Assembly (NCBI GenBank): GCA_037176705.1
Contig: CM073886.1
Span: 62,001 to 126,000, forward strand
DNA length: 64,000 nucleotides
Direction of reading: 5' to 3'
DNA from: Molossus alvarezi
Lineage: Eukaryota; Chordata; Mammalia; Chiroptera; Molossidae
Positions 27,897-40,500 of this stretch are shown here, piece by piece (the first letter of the stretch is position 1; each line of letters begins with the position of its first letter). The position numbers were made by a program, and so were the translations under genes. The notes below the pieces were generated by a model, which was not told the DNA's origin, did no database searches, and saw only the letters and a program-made list of their open reading frames with translations.

Positions 27897-29182
27897 CAGA
27901 CTCATGGTTTCCTCTTCTCTCTGCTCCTCTCTCAGAGCCATGGTCTCCCTTGCTCTGTGCTCCTCTCTCAGACCCATGCTCTCCTTTTCTCTGGGCTCCT
28001 CTGTAAGACCCATACACTCCTCTAGTCTGGGCTCCTCTCTCAGACACATGGTCTGCTCTTCTCTTTGTTCCTATCTCAGTCCCATGGTATCCCCTTTTCT
28101 GTGCTCCTATCTCAGTCCCATGGTATCCTCTTCTCTGTGCTCCTCTCTCAGACCCATGGTTTCCCATGCTTTGTGCTCCTATCTCAGACACATGGTCTCC
28201 CCTGCTCTGTGCCCCTCTCTCAGACACATGTTCTCCTCTTCTCGGGGCTCCTCTGTAAGACCCATATACTCCTCTTCTCTGGGCTCTTCTCTCACACCCA
28301 TTGTTTCCTCTTCTCCTGGCTTCTCTCTCAGACCCATGGTCTCCTCTGCTCTGTGCTCCTCTCCCAGACCCAATTTCTCCCCTGCTCTGTGCTCCTCTCT
28401 CAGACCAATGGTCTCTTCTTCTCTGGGCCCCTCTCTCATACCCATGGTCTCCTCTTCTCTGGGAACCTCTCTCTGACCCATGGTCTCTCCTGCTCTGTGC
28501 TCCTCTCTCAGAACCATGGTCTCCCTTCCCTGAGCTCCTCTCTCAGATCTATAGTCTCCCCTGGTTTTTGCACCTCTTTCAGACCCTGGTCTCCCCTGTT
28601 CTGTGCTCCTCTCTCACACGCAAGATCTCCTCTTCTCAATGCTCCTCTCAGACCCATAGTCTCCCCTGCTTTTCGCACCTCACTCAGACCCATGGTCTTC
28701 TTCTCTCTGGGCTCCTCTCTCAGACCTATAGTCTCCCCTGCTCTGTGCTCCTCTCTCAAACCCATGGTCTCCTCTGCTCTGTGCTCCTTTCTCAGACCCA
28801 TGGTCTCCCCGGCTATGTGCTCCTCTCTCAGACCAATGGTCCCCTGTTCTCTGATCCACTCTGAGACCCATGGTCTCCACTGCTCTGAGCTCCACTCTCA
28901 GACCAATGGTCTCCCCTGCTCTGTGCTCCTCTCTCAGACCCATAGACTCCTCTTCTCTGGGCCCCTCTCAGACCCATGGTCTCCCCTGCTCTGTGCTCCT
29001 CTCAGACCCATGATCTCCCCTGCTCTGTGCTCCTCTCTCAGAGCCATGGTCTCCTCTTCTCTGGGTTCCTCTCTCAGACCCATGGTATCCCCTTCCATGT
29101 GCTCCTCTCTCAGACCCATGGTCTCCCCTAGTCTATGCTCCTCTCTCAGTCCCATCGCCTCATCTTCTCTGTGCTCCTCTCT
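27897..29182. repeat. Higher-order module D, copy 2
   Basis: Follows D copy 1 almost base for base, with one base missing in a CAGACCCCTGG run near 28,583 and a few substitutions. It ends at the same CCCATCGCCTCATC unit and then joins sequence that resembles module B near 11,069 rather than module C. Confidence 0.85.
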
Positions 29183-29430
29183 CAGACCCATGGTCTCCCC
29201 TGTTCTGTGCTCCTCTCAGACCCATGGTCTCCACTGCTCTTTGCTCTTCTATCGGACCCATGGTATCCCCTGCTGGTGCTCCTCCCCAAGAGCCATTGTC
29301 TCTCTTCTCTGTGCTCCTCTCTCAGACCCATGGTCTCGCCTGCTCTGTACTCCTCTCTCAGACCCATGGACTTCCCTGCTCTGTGCTCCTCTCTCAGACC
29401 CATGGTCTCGCCTGCTCTGTACTCCTCTCT
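29183..29430. repeat. Junction between D copy 2 and A copy 2
   Basis: Seven monomers whose order, including a CTTCTATCGGACCC unit and a CCCAAGAGCC unit, follows 11,069 onward in module B, with two alternating CATGGTCTCG/CATGGACTTCC units before the A module begins. One base is missing in a GCTGGTGCTCC unit near 29,275 compared with GCTCGGTGCTCC elsewhere. Confidence 0.65.
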
Positions 29431-32400
29431 CAGACACATGGTCTCCCCAGTTCTGTGCTCCTCTCTCAGACCCATGGTCTCTCTTCTCTGTGCTCCTCTC
29501 TCAGACCCATGGTCTCCCCTGCTCTGTGCTCCTCTCTCAGACCCTTGGACTCCCCTGCTCTGTGATCCTCTCTGAGACCCATAGACTCCTCTTCTCTGTG
29601 CCCCTCTCAGACCCATGGTTTCCCCAGCTCTGTGCTCCTCTCTCAGACCCATGGACTCCCGTGCTCTGTGCCCCTCTCTCAGACCCATGGTCTCTCTTCT
29701 CTGTGCTCCTCTCTCAGACACATGGTCTTCCCAGTTCTGTGCTCCTCTCTCAGACCCATGGTCTCCCCTGCTCTGTGCTCCTCTCTGAGACCCATAGACT
29801 CCTCTTCTCTGTGCCCCTCTCATACCCATGGTCTCCCTTGCTCTTTGCTCCTCTGTCAGACCCATGGTCTCCCCTGCACTTTGCTCTTCTCTCAGACCCA
29901 TGGCCTCCCCTACTCTGTGCTCCTCTCTCACACCCATGATCTCCTCTTCTCTGTGCTCCATTCAGACCCATGGTCTCCACTGCTCTGTGCTCCTCTCTCA
30001 GACCCATAGACTCCTCTTCTCTGTGCCCCTCTCAGACCCATCGTCTCGCCAGCTCTGTGCTCCTCTCTCAGACCCATGGTCTCCCCTCTTTTGTGCTCCT
30101 CTCAGACCCATGGCCTCCCCTGCTCTTTGCAAGTCTCTCAGACACTTGGTCTCCTCTTCTCTGGGCTCCTCTCTCAGCACATGGTCTCCCCTGCTCTGTG
30201 CTCCTTTCTCAGACCCATGGTCTCCCCAGCTCTGTGCTCCTCTCTCAGACCCATGGTCCCCTCTTCTCTGTGATCCACTCTGAGACCCATGGTCTCCACT
30301 GCTGTGAGCTCCACTCTCAGAACCATGGTCTCCCCTGCTCTGTGCTCCTCTCTCAGACCCATGGTCTCCCCTGCTCTTTGCTCTTCTCTCAGACACATGG
30401 TCTCCCCTGCTCGGTACTTTTTTCTCAGAGCCATGGTCTCCTCTTCTCTGTTTTCCTTTCTCAGACCCACGGTCTCCCCTTGTCTGTGCTCCTCTCTCAG
30501 ACCCATGGTCTCCCCTGCTCTGTGCTCCTCTCTCAGACCCATGGTCTCCCCTGCTCTGTGCCCTTCTCAGACCCATGGTTTCCCCATCTATGTGTTCCGC
30601 CCTCAGACACATGGTCGCTTCTTCTCTGTGCCTCTCTCTCAGACCCATGGTCTCCCCTACTCTGTCCACCTCTCTCAGACCCATTGTCTCCCTGGTCTGT
30701 GCTCCTCTGTCTGAACTTGGTCTCCCCTGCTCTGTGCTCCTGCCTCAGACACATGGTCTCCTCTTCTCTGTGCCTCTCTCTTAGACCCATGTTTTCCCCT
30801 ACTCTGTCCACCTCTCTCAGACCCATTGTCTCCCCTGCTCTTTGCTCCTTTCTGAGACCCATGATCACCTCTTGTATGTGCTCCATTAAGACCCATGGTC
30901 TACCCTGTCTGTCCTCCTCTCTCAGACCTATGGTCTCCCCTTCACTGTGCACCTCTCTCAGACCCATGGTCTCTCTACTCTGTGCTGCTCTCTCGTACCC
31001 ATGGTCTCCCCAACTCTGTGCTCCTCTCTCAGACCCATGGTCTCCTCTTCTCTGTGCGCCTCTCTCAGACTTATGGTCTCCCCTGCTCTGTGCTCCTGTC
31101 TCAGACCCATGGTCTCCCCTGCTCTGTGCTCCTCTCTCAGTCCCATGGTCTCCCCTGCTCTGTGCTCCTCTCTTAGATCCATAGACACCTCTTCTGTGTT
31201 CCCCTCTCAGACCCATGGTCTTCCCAGCTCTGTGCTCCTCTCTCAGACCCATGGTCTCCCCTCTTCTGTGCTCCTCTCAGACCCATGGTCTACACTGCTC
31301 TTTGCTCTTCTATCGGACCCATGGTCTCCCCTGCTCGGTGCTCCTTCCCAAGAGCCATTGTCTCTCTTCTCTGTGCTCCTCTCTCAGACCCATGGTCTCC
31401 CCTGCTCTGTACTCCTCTCTCAGACCCATGGACTCTCTTCTCTGTGCTCCTCTCAGACCCATGGTCTCCCCTGCTCTTTGACCCTCTCTCATACACTTGG
31501 TCTCCTCTTCTCTGGGCTCCTCTCTCAGGACATGGTCTCCCCTGTTCTGTGCTCCTTTCTCAGACCCATGGTCTCCCCAGCTCTGTGCTCCTCTCTCAGA
31601 CCCATGGTCCCCTCTTCTCTGTGATCCACTCTCAGAACCATGGTCTCCCCTGCTCTGTGCTCCTCTCTCAGACCCATGGTCTCCCCTGCTCTTTGCTCTT
31701 CTCTCACACCCATGGTCTCCCCTGCTCGGTGCTTTTTTCTCAGAGCCATGGTCTCCTCTTCTCTGTTTTCCTTTCTCAGACCCACGTTCTCCCCTTGTCT
31801 GTGCTCCTCTCTCAGACCCATGGTCTCCCCTGCTCTGTGCTCCTTTCTCAGACTAATGGTCTCATCTTCCCTGTGCTCCTCTTTCAGACCCATAGACTCC
31901 ACTTCTCTGTGCCCCTCTCAGACCCCTGATTTCCCCATCTATGTGTTCCGCCCTCAGACACATGGTCACTTCTTCTCTGTGCCTCTCTCTCAGACCCATG
32001 GTCTCCCCTACTCTGTCCACCTCTCTCAGACCCATTGTCTCCCCTGCTCTTTGCTCCTCTCTCATACACATGGTCTCCTCTTCTCTGTGCCTGTCTCTCA
32101 GACCCATGGTTTCCCCTGCTCTTTGCTCCTCTCTCAGACCCATGGTCTCCCTGCTCTGTGCTCCTCTGTCTGAACTTGGTCTCCCCTGCTCTGTTCTCCT
32201 CCCTCAGACACATGGTCTCCTCTTCTCTGTGCCTCTCTCTCAGACCCATGGTTTCCCCTACTCTGTCCACCTCTCTCAGACCCATTGGCTCCCCTGCTCT
32301 TTGCTCCTTTCTGAGACCCATGATCACCTCTTCTCTGTGCTCCATTACAACCCATGGTCTCCACTGCTCTGTGCTCCTCTCTGAGATCCATGGTCTCCCC

Positions 32401-35400
32401 TGCTCTGTGCTTCTCTCTGAGACCCATGGTCTCCCCTGCTCTGTGCTCCTATCTCAGACCCAGAGACTCCTCTTCTCTGTGCCCCCTCAAACCCAGAATT
32501 TCCCCTGCTCTGTGCTCCTTTCTCAGACTAATGGTCTCATCTTCCCTGTGCTCCTCTTTCAGACCCATAGACTCCACTTCTCTGTGCCCCTCTCAGACCC
32601 ATGGTTTCCCCATCTATGTGTTCCGCCCTCAGACACATGGTCGCTTCTTCTCTGTGCCTCTCTTTCAGAACCATGGTGTCCCCTACTCTGTCCACCTCTC
32701 TCAGACCCATTGTCTCCCCTGCTCTTTGCTCCTCTCTCAGACCCATGGTCTCCCTGCTCTGTGCTCCTCTGTCTGAACTTGGTCTCCCCTGCTCTGTGCT
32801 CCTCCCTCAACACATGGTCTCCTCTTCTCTGTGCCTCTCTCTCACACCCATGGTTTCCCCTACTCTGTCCACTTCTCTCAGACCCATTGTCTCCCCTGCT
32901 CTTTGCTCCTTTCTGAGACCCATGATCACCTCTTCTCTGTGCTCCATTACGACCCATGGTCTCCCCTGCTCTGTGCTCCTATCTCAGACCCACAGACTCC
33001 TCTTCTCTGTGCCCCCTCAAACCCAGAATTTCCCCTGCTCTGTGCTCCTCTCTCAGACCCATGGTCTCCGCTGCTCTGTGCTCCTCTCTCAGACTCATGG
33101 TTTCCTCTTCTCTCTGCTCCTCTCTCAGAGCCATGGTCTCCCTTGCTCTGTGCTCCTCTCTCAGACCCATGCTCTCCTTTTCTCTGGGCTCCTCTGTAAG
33201 ACCCATACACTCCTCTACTCTGGGCTCCTGTCTCAGACCCATGGTCTCCCTTGCTCTGTGCTCCTCTCTCAGACCCATAGACTCCTCTTCTCTGTGCCCC
33301 TCTAAGACTCATGGACTCCCCATCTCTGCGCTCCTATCACAGACCCATGGTCTCCCCTACTCTGTGCTCCTTACTGAGACCCATAGACTCCTCTTCTCTG
33401 TGCCCCTCTCAGACCCATGGTCTCCCCAGCTCTGTGCTCCGCTCTCAGAACCATGGTCTGCCCTGCTCTGTGTTCCTCTCTCAGAGCCATGTTCTCCCCT
33501 TCTCGGTGTTCCTCTCTCAGTCCCATGGTCTCCCCTTCTCTGTGCTCCTCTCTCAAACCCATGGTCTGCCCTGCTCTGGGCTACTCTCCAGGTCCCATGG
33601 CGTCATCTTCTCTATGGTCCTTTCTCAGACCCATGGTCTCCTCTTCTCGGTGCTCCTCTTTCAAACCCATGGTCTCCCCTACTCTGTGCTCTTCTCTCAG
33701 ACCCATGATCTCGTCTTCTCTGTGCTCCTTTCAGACCCATGGTCTCCCCTTCTCTGTGCTCCTCTCCCAGACCCATGGTCTCCCCAGCTCTTTCCTCCTC
33801 TCTCAGACCCATGGTCTCCCCTGCTCTGTGCTCCTCTCTCAGAACCATGGTCTCTCTTTTCTGTGCTCCTCTCTCAGACCCATGGTCTCCCCTGCTCTGT
33901 GCTCCTCTCTCAGACTCATGGTCTCCCCTGCTCTTTGCTCCTCTCTCAGACCCATGGTCTCCTTTTCTCTGGGCTCCTCTGTCAGACCCATAGACTCCTC
34001 TACTCTGGGATCCTCTCTCAGACACATGGTCTCCTCTTCTCTTTGTTCCTTCTCAGACCCATGGCGTACTGTTCTCTGTGCTCCTCTATCAGACCCATGG
34101 TCTCCATTCTCTGAGCTCCTCTCTCAGATCTATAGTCTCCCCTGGTTTTTGCACCTCTTTCAGACCCATGGTCTCCCCTGCTCTGTGCTCCTCTCTCACA
34201 CCCAAGATCTCTTCTTCTCTATGCTCCTCTCAGACCCATAGTCTCCCCTGCTCTGTGCTCCTTTCTCAGACACATGGTCTCCCCGTCTATGTGCTCCTCT
34301 ATCAGACTACTGGTCCCCTGTTCTCTGATCCACTCTGAGACCCATGGTCTCCACTGCTCGGTGCTCCTCTTCCAGACCCATGGTCTCCCCTCTTCTGTGC
34401 TCCTCTCAGAACCATGGTCTCCCATGCTTTTTGCACCTCTCTCAGACCCTTGCCTCCTCTTTTCTGTGCCCTCTCTCACACCCATGATCTCCCCTACACT
34501 GTGCTCCTCTCTGAGACCCATAGACTCCCCTTCTCTGTGCGCATCTCAGACCAATGGTTTCCCCAGCTCTGTGCTCCTCTCTCAGACCCATGGTCTCCCC
34601 TGGTTTGTGCTACTGTCTCAGACCGTTGGTCTCTCTTCTCTGTGCTCCTCTCTCAGACCCATGGTGTCCCCAACTCTGTGCTCCTCTCTAAGACCCATGG
34701 TCTCCTCTTCTCTGTGCTCCTCTCTCAGACTTATGGTCTCCCCTGCTCTGTGCTCCTCTCTCAGACCCATGGATTCCCCTGCTCTTTGCTCTTCTCTCAG
34801 ACCCATGGTCTACCATGCTCTGTGCTCCTCTCTGAGACCCATGGTCTCCCCTGCTCTGTGCTCCTCTCTGAGACCCATGGTCTCCCCTGCTCTGTGCTCC
34901 TATCTCAGACCCACAGACTCCTCTTCTCTGTGCCCCCTCAAACCCAGAATTTCCCCTGCTCTGTGCTCCTCTCTCAGACCCATGGTCTCCGCTGCTCTGT
35001 GCTCCTCTCTCAGACTCATGGTTTCCTCTTCTCTCTGCTCCTCTCTCAGAGCCATGGTCTCCCTTGCTCTGTGCTCCTCTCTCAGACCCATGCTCTCCCT
35101 TTCTCTGGGCTCCTCTGTAAGACCCATACACTCCTCTACTCTGGGCTCCTCTCTCAGACACATGGTCTCCTCTTTTCTTTGTTCCTATCTCAGTCCCATG
35201 GTATCCCCTTTCCTGTACTCCTATCTCACTCCCATGGTATCCTCTTCTCTGTGCTCCTCTCTCAGACCCATGGTTTCCCATGCTCTGTGCTCCTATCTCA
35301 GACACATGGTCTCCCCTGCTCTGTGCCCCTCTCTCAGACACATGTTCTCCTCTTCTCGGGGCTCCTCTGTAAGACCCATATACTCCACTTCTCTGGGCTC

Positions 35401-37509
35401 TTCTCTCAGACCCATTGTTTCCTCTTCTCTTGGCTTCTCTCTCAGACCCAAGGTCTCCCCTGCTCTGTGCTCCTCTCTCAGACACATGGTCTCCTCTGCT
35501 CTATGGTCCTCTCCCAGACCCCATTTCTCCCCTGCTCTGTGCTCCTCTCTCAGACCCATGGTATCTTCTTCTCTGGACTCCTCTCTCATACCCATGTTCT
35601 CCTCTTCTCTGGGATCCTCTCTGACCCATGGTCTCTCCTGCTCTGTGCTCTTCTCTCAAACCCATGGTCTCCCCTGCTCTTTGCTCCTCTATCAGACCCA
35701 TGGTCTCCTCTCGTCTGTGCTCCTCTCTCAGAGCCATGGTCTCCCCTTCTCTGTGCTCCTCTCTCAGACCCATGGTCTCCCCTGCTCTTTGCTCCTCTAT
35801 CAGACCCATGGTCTCCTCTCGTCTGTGCTCCTCTCTCAGAGCCATGGTCTCCCCTTCTCTGTGCTCCTCTCTCAAACCCATGGTCTCCCCTGCTCTTTGC
35901 TCCTCTATCACACCCATGGTCTCCTCTCGTCAGTGCTCCTCTCTCAGACCCATGGTCTCCTCTTCTCTGTGCTCCTGTCTCAGACCCGTGGTCTCCCTGC
36001 TCTTTGCTATTCTCTCAGACCCATGGTCTCCCCTGCTCTGTGCTCCTCTTTCAGACCCATGGTCTCCCCTGCTATTTGCTCCTCTCTCAGACCCATGGTC
36101 TCCCCTGCTCTTTGCTCCTCTCTCAGACCCATGGTCTCCCCTACTCTGTGCTCCTCTCTCAGACCCATGATCTCCTCTTCTCTGTGCTCCTTTCAGACCC
36201 ATGGTCTCCCCTTCTCTGTGCTCCTCTCTCAGACCCATGGTCTCTCGTCTCTGTGCTCCTCTCTCAGACCAATGGTCTATCCTGCTCTTTGCATTTCTCT
36301 CAGAACCATGGTCTCCCCTACTCTGTGCTCCTCTCTCAGACCCATGGTCTCTATTCTCTGTGCTCCTCTCTCAGACCCATGGTCACCCCGGCTCTTTGCT
36401 CCTCTCTCAGACCCATGGTCTCCCCTGCTCTTTGCTCTTCTCTCAGACGCATGGTCTCCCCTGCTCGGTGTTCCTCTCTCAGACCCATGATCTCCCCTGC
36501 TCTGTGCTCCTCTCTCAGACCCTGGACTCCCCTCCTCTGTGCTCCTCTCTGAGACCCATAGACTCCTCTTCTCTGTGCCCGTCTCAGACCCATGGTCTCC
36601 CCACCTCTGTGCTCCTCTCTCAGACCCATGGTCTCCCCTGCTCTGTGCTCCTATCTGAGACCCATAGACTCCTCTTCTCTGTGCCCCTCTCAGACTCATG
36701 GTCTCCCTTGCTCTTTGCTACTCTGTCAGACCCAAGGTCTCCCCTGCACTTTGCTCCTCTCTCAGACCCATGGTCTCCCCTCCTCTGTGTTCCTCTCAGA
36801 CCCATGGTCTCCCATGCTCTTTACACCTGTCTCAGTCCCTTGGTCTCCTCTTCTCTGTGCACCTCTCTCAGCCCATGGTCTCCCCTACTCTGTGCTCCTC
36901 TCTGAGACACATAGACTCGCCTTCTCTGTGCCCCTCTCAGACCCATTGTCTCCCCAGCTCTGTTCTCCTCTCTCAGACCCATCGTCTCCCCTTCACTGTG
37001 CACCTCTCTCAGACCCATGGTCTCTGTTCTCTGTGCTCCTCTCTCGTACCCATGGTCTCCCCAACTCTGTGCTCCTCTCTCAGACCCATGGTCTCCTCTT
37101 CTCTGTGATCCTCTCTCAGACTTATGGTCTCCCCTGCTCTGTGCTCCTCTCTCAGACCCATGGTCTCCCCTGCTCTTTGCTCTTCTCTCAGACCCATGGA
37201 CTCCCCTGCTCGGTGCTCCTCTCTCAGACCCATGGTTTCTCTTCTCTGTTCTCCTCTCTCAGACCCATGGTCTCCTCTTCTCTGTGCTCCTCTCTCAGAC
37301 TTATGGTCTCTCCTGCTCTGTGCTCCTCTCTCAGACCCATGGTCTCCCCTTCTCTGTGCACCTCTCTCAGACCCATGGTCTTTCTTCTCTGTGCTCCTCT
37401 CTCAGACCCATGGTCTCCCCTGCTCTGTGCTCCTCTCTGAGAACCATGGTTTCCCCTGCTCTGTGCTCCTCTCTTAGATCCATAAACACCTCTTCTGTGT
37501 TCACCTCTC
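29431..37509. repeat. Higher-order module A, copy 2
   Basis: A near-identical copy of 442-8,520 at a constant offset of 28,989 bp. Nested features such as the 108-bp trimer, the three GTTCCGCCCT markers (30,594, 31,945, 32,620) and the three AAACCCAGAATTTCCCC markers (32,489, 33,019, 34,940) are all kept at matching places. Differences are isolated single bases. The duplication is therefore recent, or the copies have been homogenised recently. Confidence 0.88.
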
Positions 37510-40500
37510 AGACCCATGGTCTTCCCAGCTCTGTGCTCCTCTCTCAGACCCATGGTCTCCCCTCTTCTGTGCTCCTCTCAGACCCATGGTCTCCACTGCT
37601 CTTTGCTCTTCTATCGGACCCATGGTCTCCCCTGCTCGGTGCTGCTCACCCAGACCCATTGTCTCTCTTCTCTGTGCTCCTCTCTCAGACCCATGGTCTC
37701 CCCTGCTCTGTACTCCTCTCTCAGACCCATGGTCTTCCCTGCTCTGTGCTTCTCTCTCAGACCCATGGACTCCCCTGCTCTGTGCTCTTCTCTCAGACCC
37801 ATGGTCTCTCCTGCTCGGTGCTCCTCTCTCAGACCCATGGTCTCCTCTTCTCTGTGCTCCTCTCTCAGACTTATGGTCTCCCCTGCTCTGTGCTCCTCTC
37901 TCAGACCCATGGTCTCCCCTGCTCTGTGCTCCTCTCTCAGACCCATGGTCTCCCCTGCTCGGTGCTCCTCTCTCAGACCCATGGTCTCTCTTCTCTGTGC
38001 TCCTCTCTCAGACCCATGGTCTCCCCTGCTCTGTGCTCCTCTCTCAGTCCTATGGTCTCCCCTGCTGTGTGCTCCTCTCTGAGACCCATAGACTCCTCTT
38101 CTCTGTGCCCCTCTCAGACCCATGGTCTCCCCAGCTCTGTGCTCCTCTCTCAGACCCATGGTCTCCCGTCTTCTGTGCTCCTCTCAGACCCATGGTCTCC
38201 CCTGCTCTTTGCACCTCTCTCAGACACTTGGTCTCCTCTTCTCTGGGCTCCTCTCTCAGCACATGGTCTCCCCTGCTCTGTGCTCCTTTCTCAGACCCAT
38301 GGTCTCCGCAGCTCTGTGCTCCTCTCTCAGACCCATGGTCCCCTCTTCTCTGTGATCCACTCTGAGAGCCATGGTCTCCACTGCTGTGACCTCCACTCTC
38401 AGAACCATGGTCTCCCCTGCTCTGTGCTCTTCTCTCAGACCCATGGTCTCCCCTGCTCGGTGCTTTTTTCTCAGAGCCATGGTGTCCTCTTCTCTGTTTT
38501 CCTTTCTCAGACCCATGTTCTCCCCTTGTCTGTGCTCCTCTCTCAGACCCATGGTCTCCCCTGCTCTGTGCTCCTTTCTCAACCCATGGTCTCCCCTGCT
38601 CTGTGCTCCTCTCTCAGACCCATGGTCCCCTTTTCTCTGTGATCCACTCTGAGACCCATGGTCTCCACTGCTCTGAGCTCCACTCTCAGACCCATGGTCT
38701 CCCCTGCTTTGTGCTCCTCTCTCAGACCGATGGTCTCCCCTGCTCTTTGCTCCTCTCTTAGACCCATGGTCTCCACTTCTCTGTGGTCCTTTCTCAGACC
38801 CATGGTCTCCCCTTCTCTGTGCTCCTCTCTCAGACCCATGGTCTCATTTTCTCTGTGCTCCTCTTTCAGACCCATAGACTCCAACTCTCTGTGCCCCTCT
38901 TCGAACCATGGTCTCCCCATCTATGTGTTCCGCCCTCAGACACATGGGCTCTTCTTCTCTGTGCCTCTCTCTCAGACCCATGGTCTCCCCTACTCTGTCC
39001 ACCTCTCTCAGATCCATTGTCTCCCCTGCTCTTTGCTCCTCTCTCAGACCCATTGTCTCCCTGCTCTGTCCTCCTCTGTCAGAACTTGGTCTCCCCTGCT
39101 CTGTGCTCCTCCCTCAGACACACGGTCTCCTCTTCTCTGTGCCTGTCTCTCAGACCCATGGTCTCCCCTGCTCTGTCCACCTCTCTCAGACCCATTTTCT
39201 CCCCTGCTCTTTGCTTCCTCTCTCAGACCCATGATCAGTTCTTCTCTGTGCTCCATTACGACCCATGGCCTCCACTGCTCTGTGCTCCTCTCTCAGACCC
39301 ATGGTCTCCCCTACTCTGTGCTCCTCTCTGAGACCCATAAAATACTCTTCTCTGTGCCCCTCTCAGAACCATGGTGTCCCAGCTCTGTGCTCCTCTTTCA
39401 GACCCATGGTCTCCCCTGCTCTGTGCCCCTCTCTCAGACCCATGGACTCTCTTCTCTGTGCTCCTCTCTCAGACACATGGTCTCCCCAGTTCTGTGCTCC
39501 TCTCTCAGACACATGGTCTCCTCTTCTCTGTGCTCCTCTCTCAGCCTTATGGTCTCCCCTTCTCTGTGCTCCTCTCTCAGACCCATGGTCTCTCTTCTCT
39601 GTGCTCCTCTCTCAGACCCATGGTCTCCCCGGCTCTTTGCTCCTCTCTCAGACCCATGGTCTCCCCTGCTCTTTGCTCTTCTCTCAGACCCATGGTCTCC
39701 CCTGCTCGGTGTTCCTCTCTCAGACCCATGGTCTCTCTTCTCTGTGCTCCTCTCTCAGATCCATGGTTTCCCCTGCTCTGTGCTCCTCTCTCAGACCCTT
39801 GGAATCCCCTGCTCTGTGCTCCTCTCTCTGACCCATGGTCTCCTCTTCTCTGTGATCCTCTCTCAGACCCGTGGTCTCCCTGTTCTTTGCTATTCTTTCA
39901 GACCCATGGTCTCCCCTGCTCTGTGCTCCTCTTTCAGACCCATGGTCTCCCCTGCTCTGTGCTCCTCTTTCAGACCCATGGTCTCCCCTGCTCTTTGCTC
40001 CTCTCTCAGACCCATGGTCTCTCTTCTCTGTGTCCTCTCTCAGACCCATGGTCTCCCCTGCTCTGTGCTCCTCTCTCAGACCCATGGTCTCCCCTACTCT
40101 TTGCTCCTTTTCTCTGGGCTCCTCTGTCAGACTCATAGACTCCTCTACTCTGGGCTCCTCTCTCAGACACATGGTCTCCTCTTCTCTTTGGTCCTCTCTC
40201 CGAACCATGGTCTACTGTTCTCTGGGGTCCTCTCTCAGAACCATGGTCTCCCTTCTCTGAGCTCCTCTCTCAGATCTATAGTCTCCCCTAGTTTTGCACC
40301 TCTTTCAGACCCCTGGTCTCCCCTGCTCTGTGCTCCTCTCTCACACGCAAGATCTCCTCTTCTCAATGCTCCTCTCAGACCCATATCTCCCCTGCTTTTT
40401 GCACCTCACTCAGACCCATGGTCTTCTTCTCTTTGGGCTCCTCTCTCAGACCTATAGTCTCTCCTGCTCTGTGCTCCTCTCTCAAACCCATGATCTCCCC

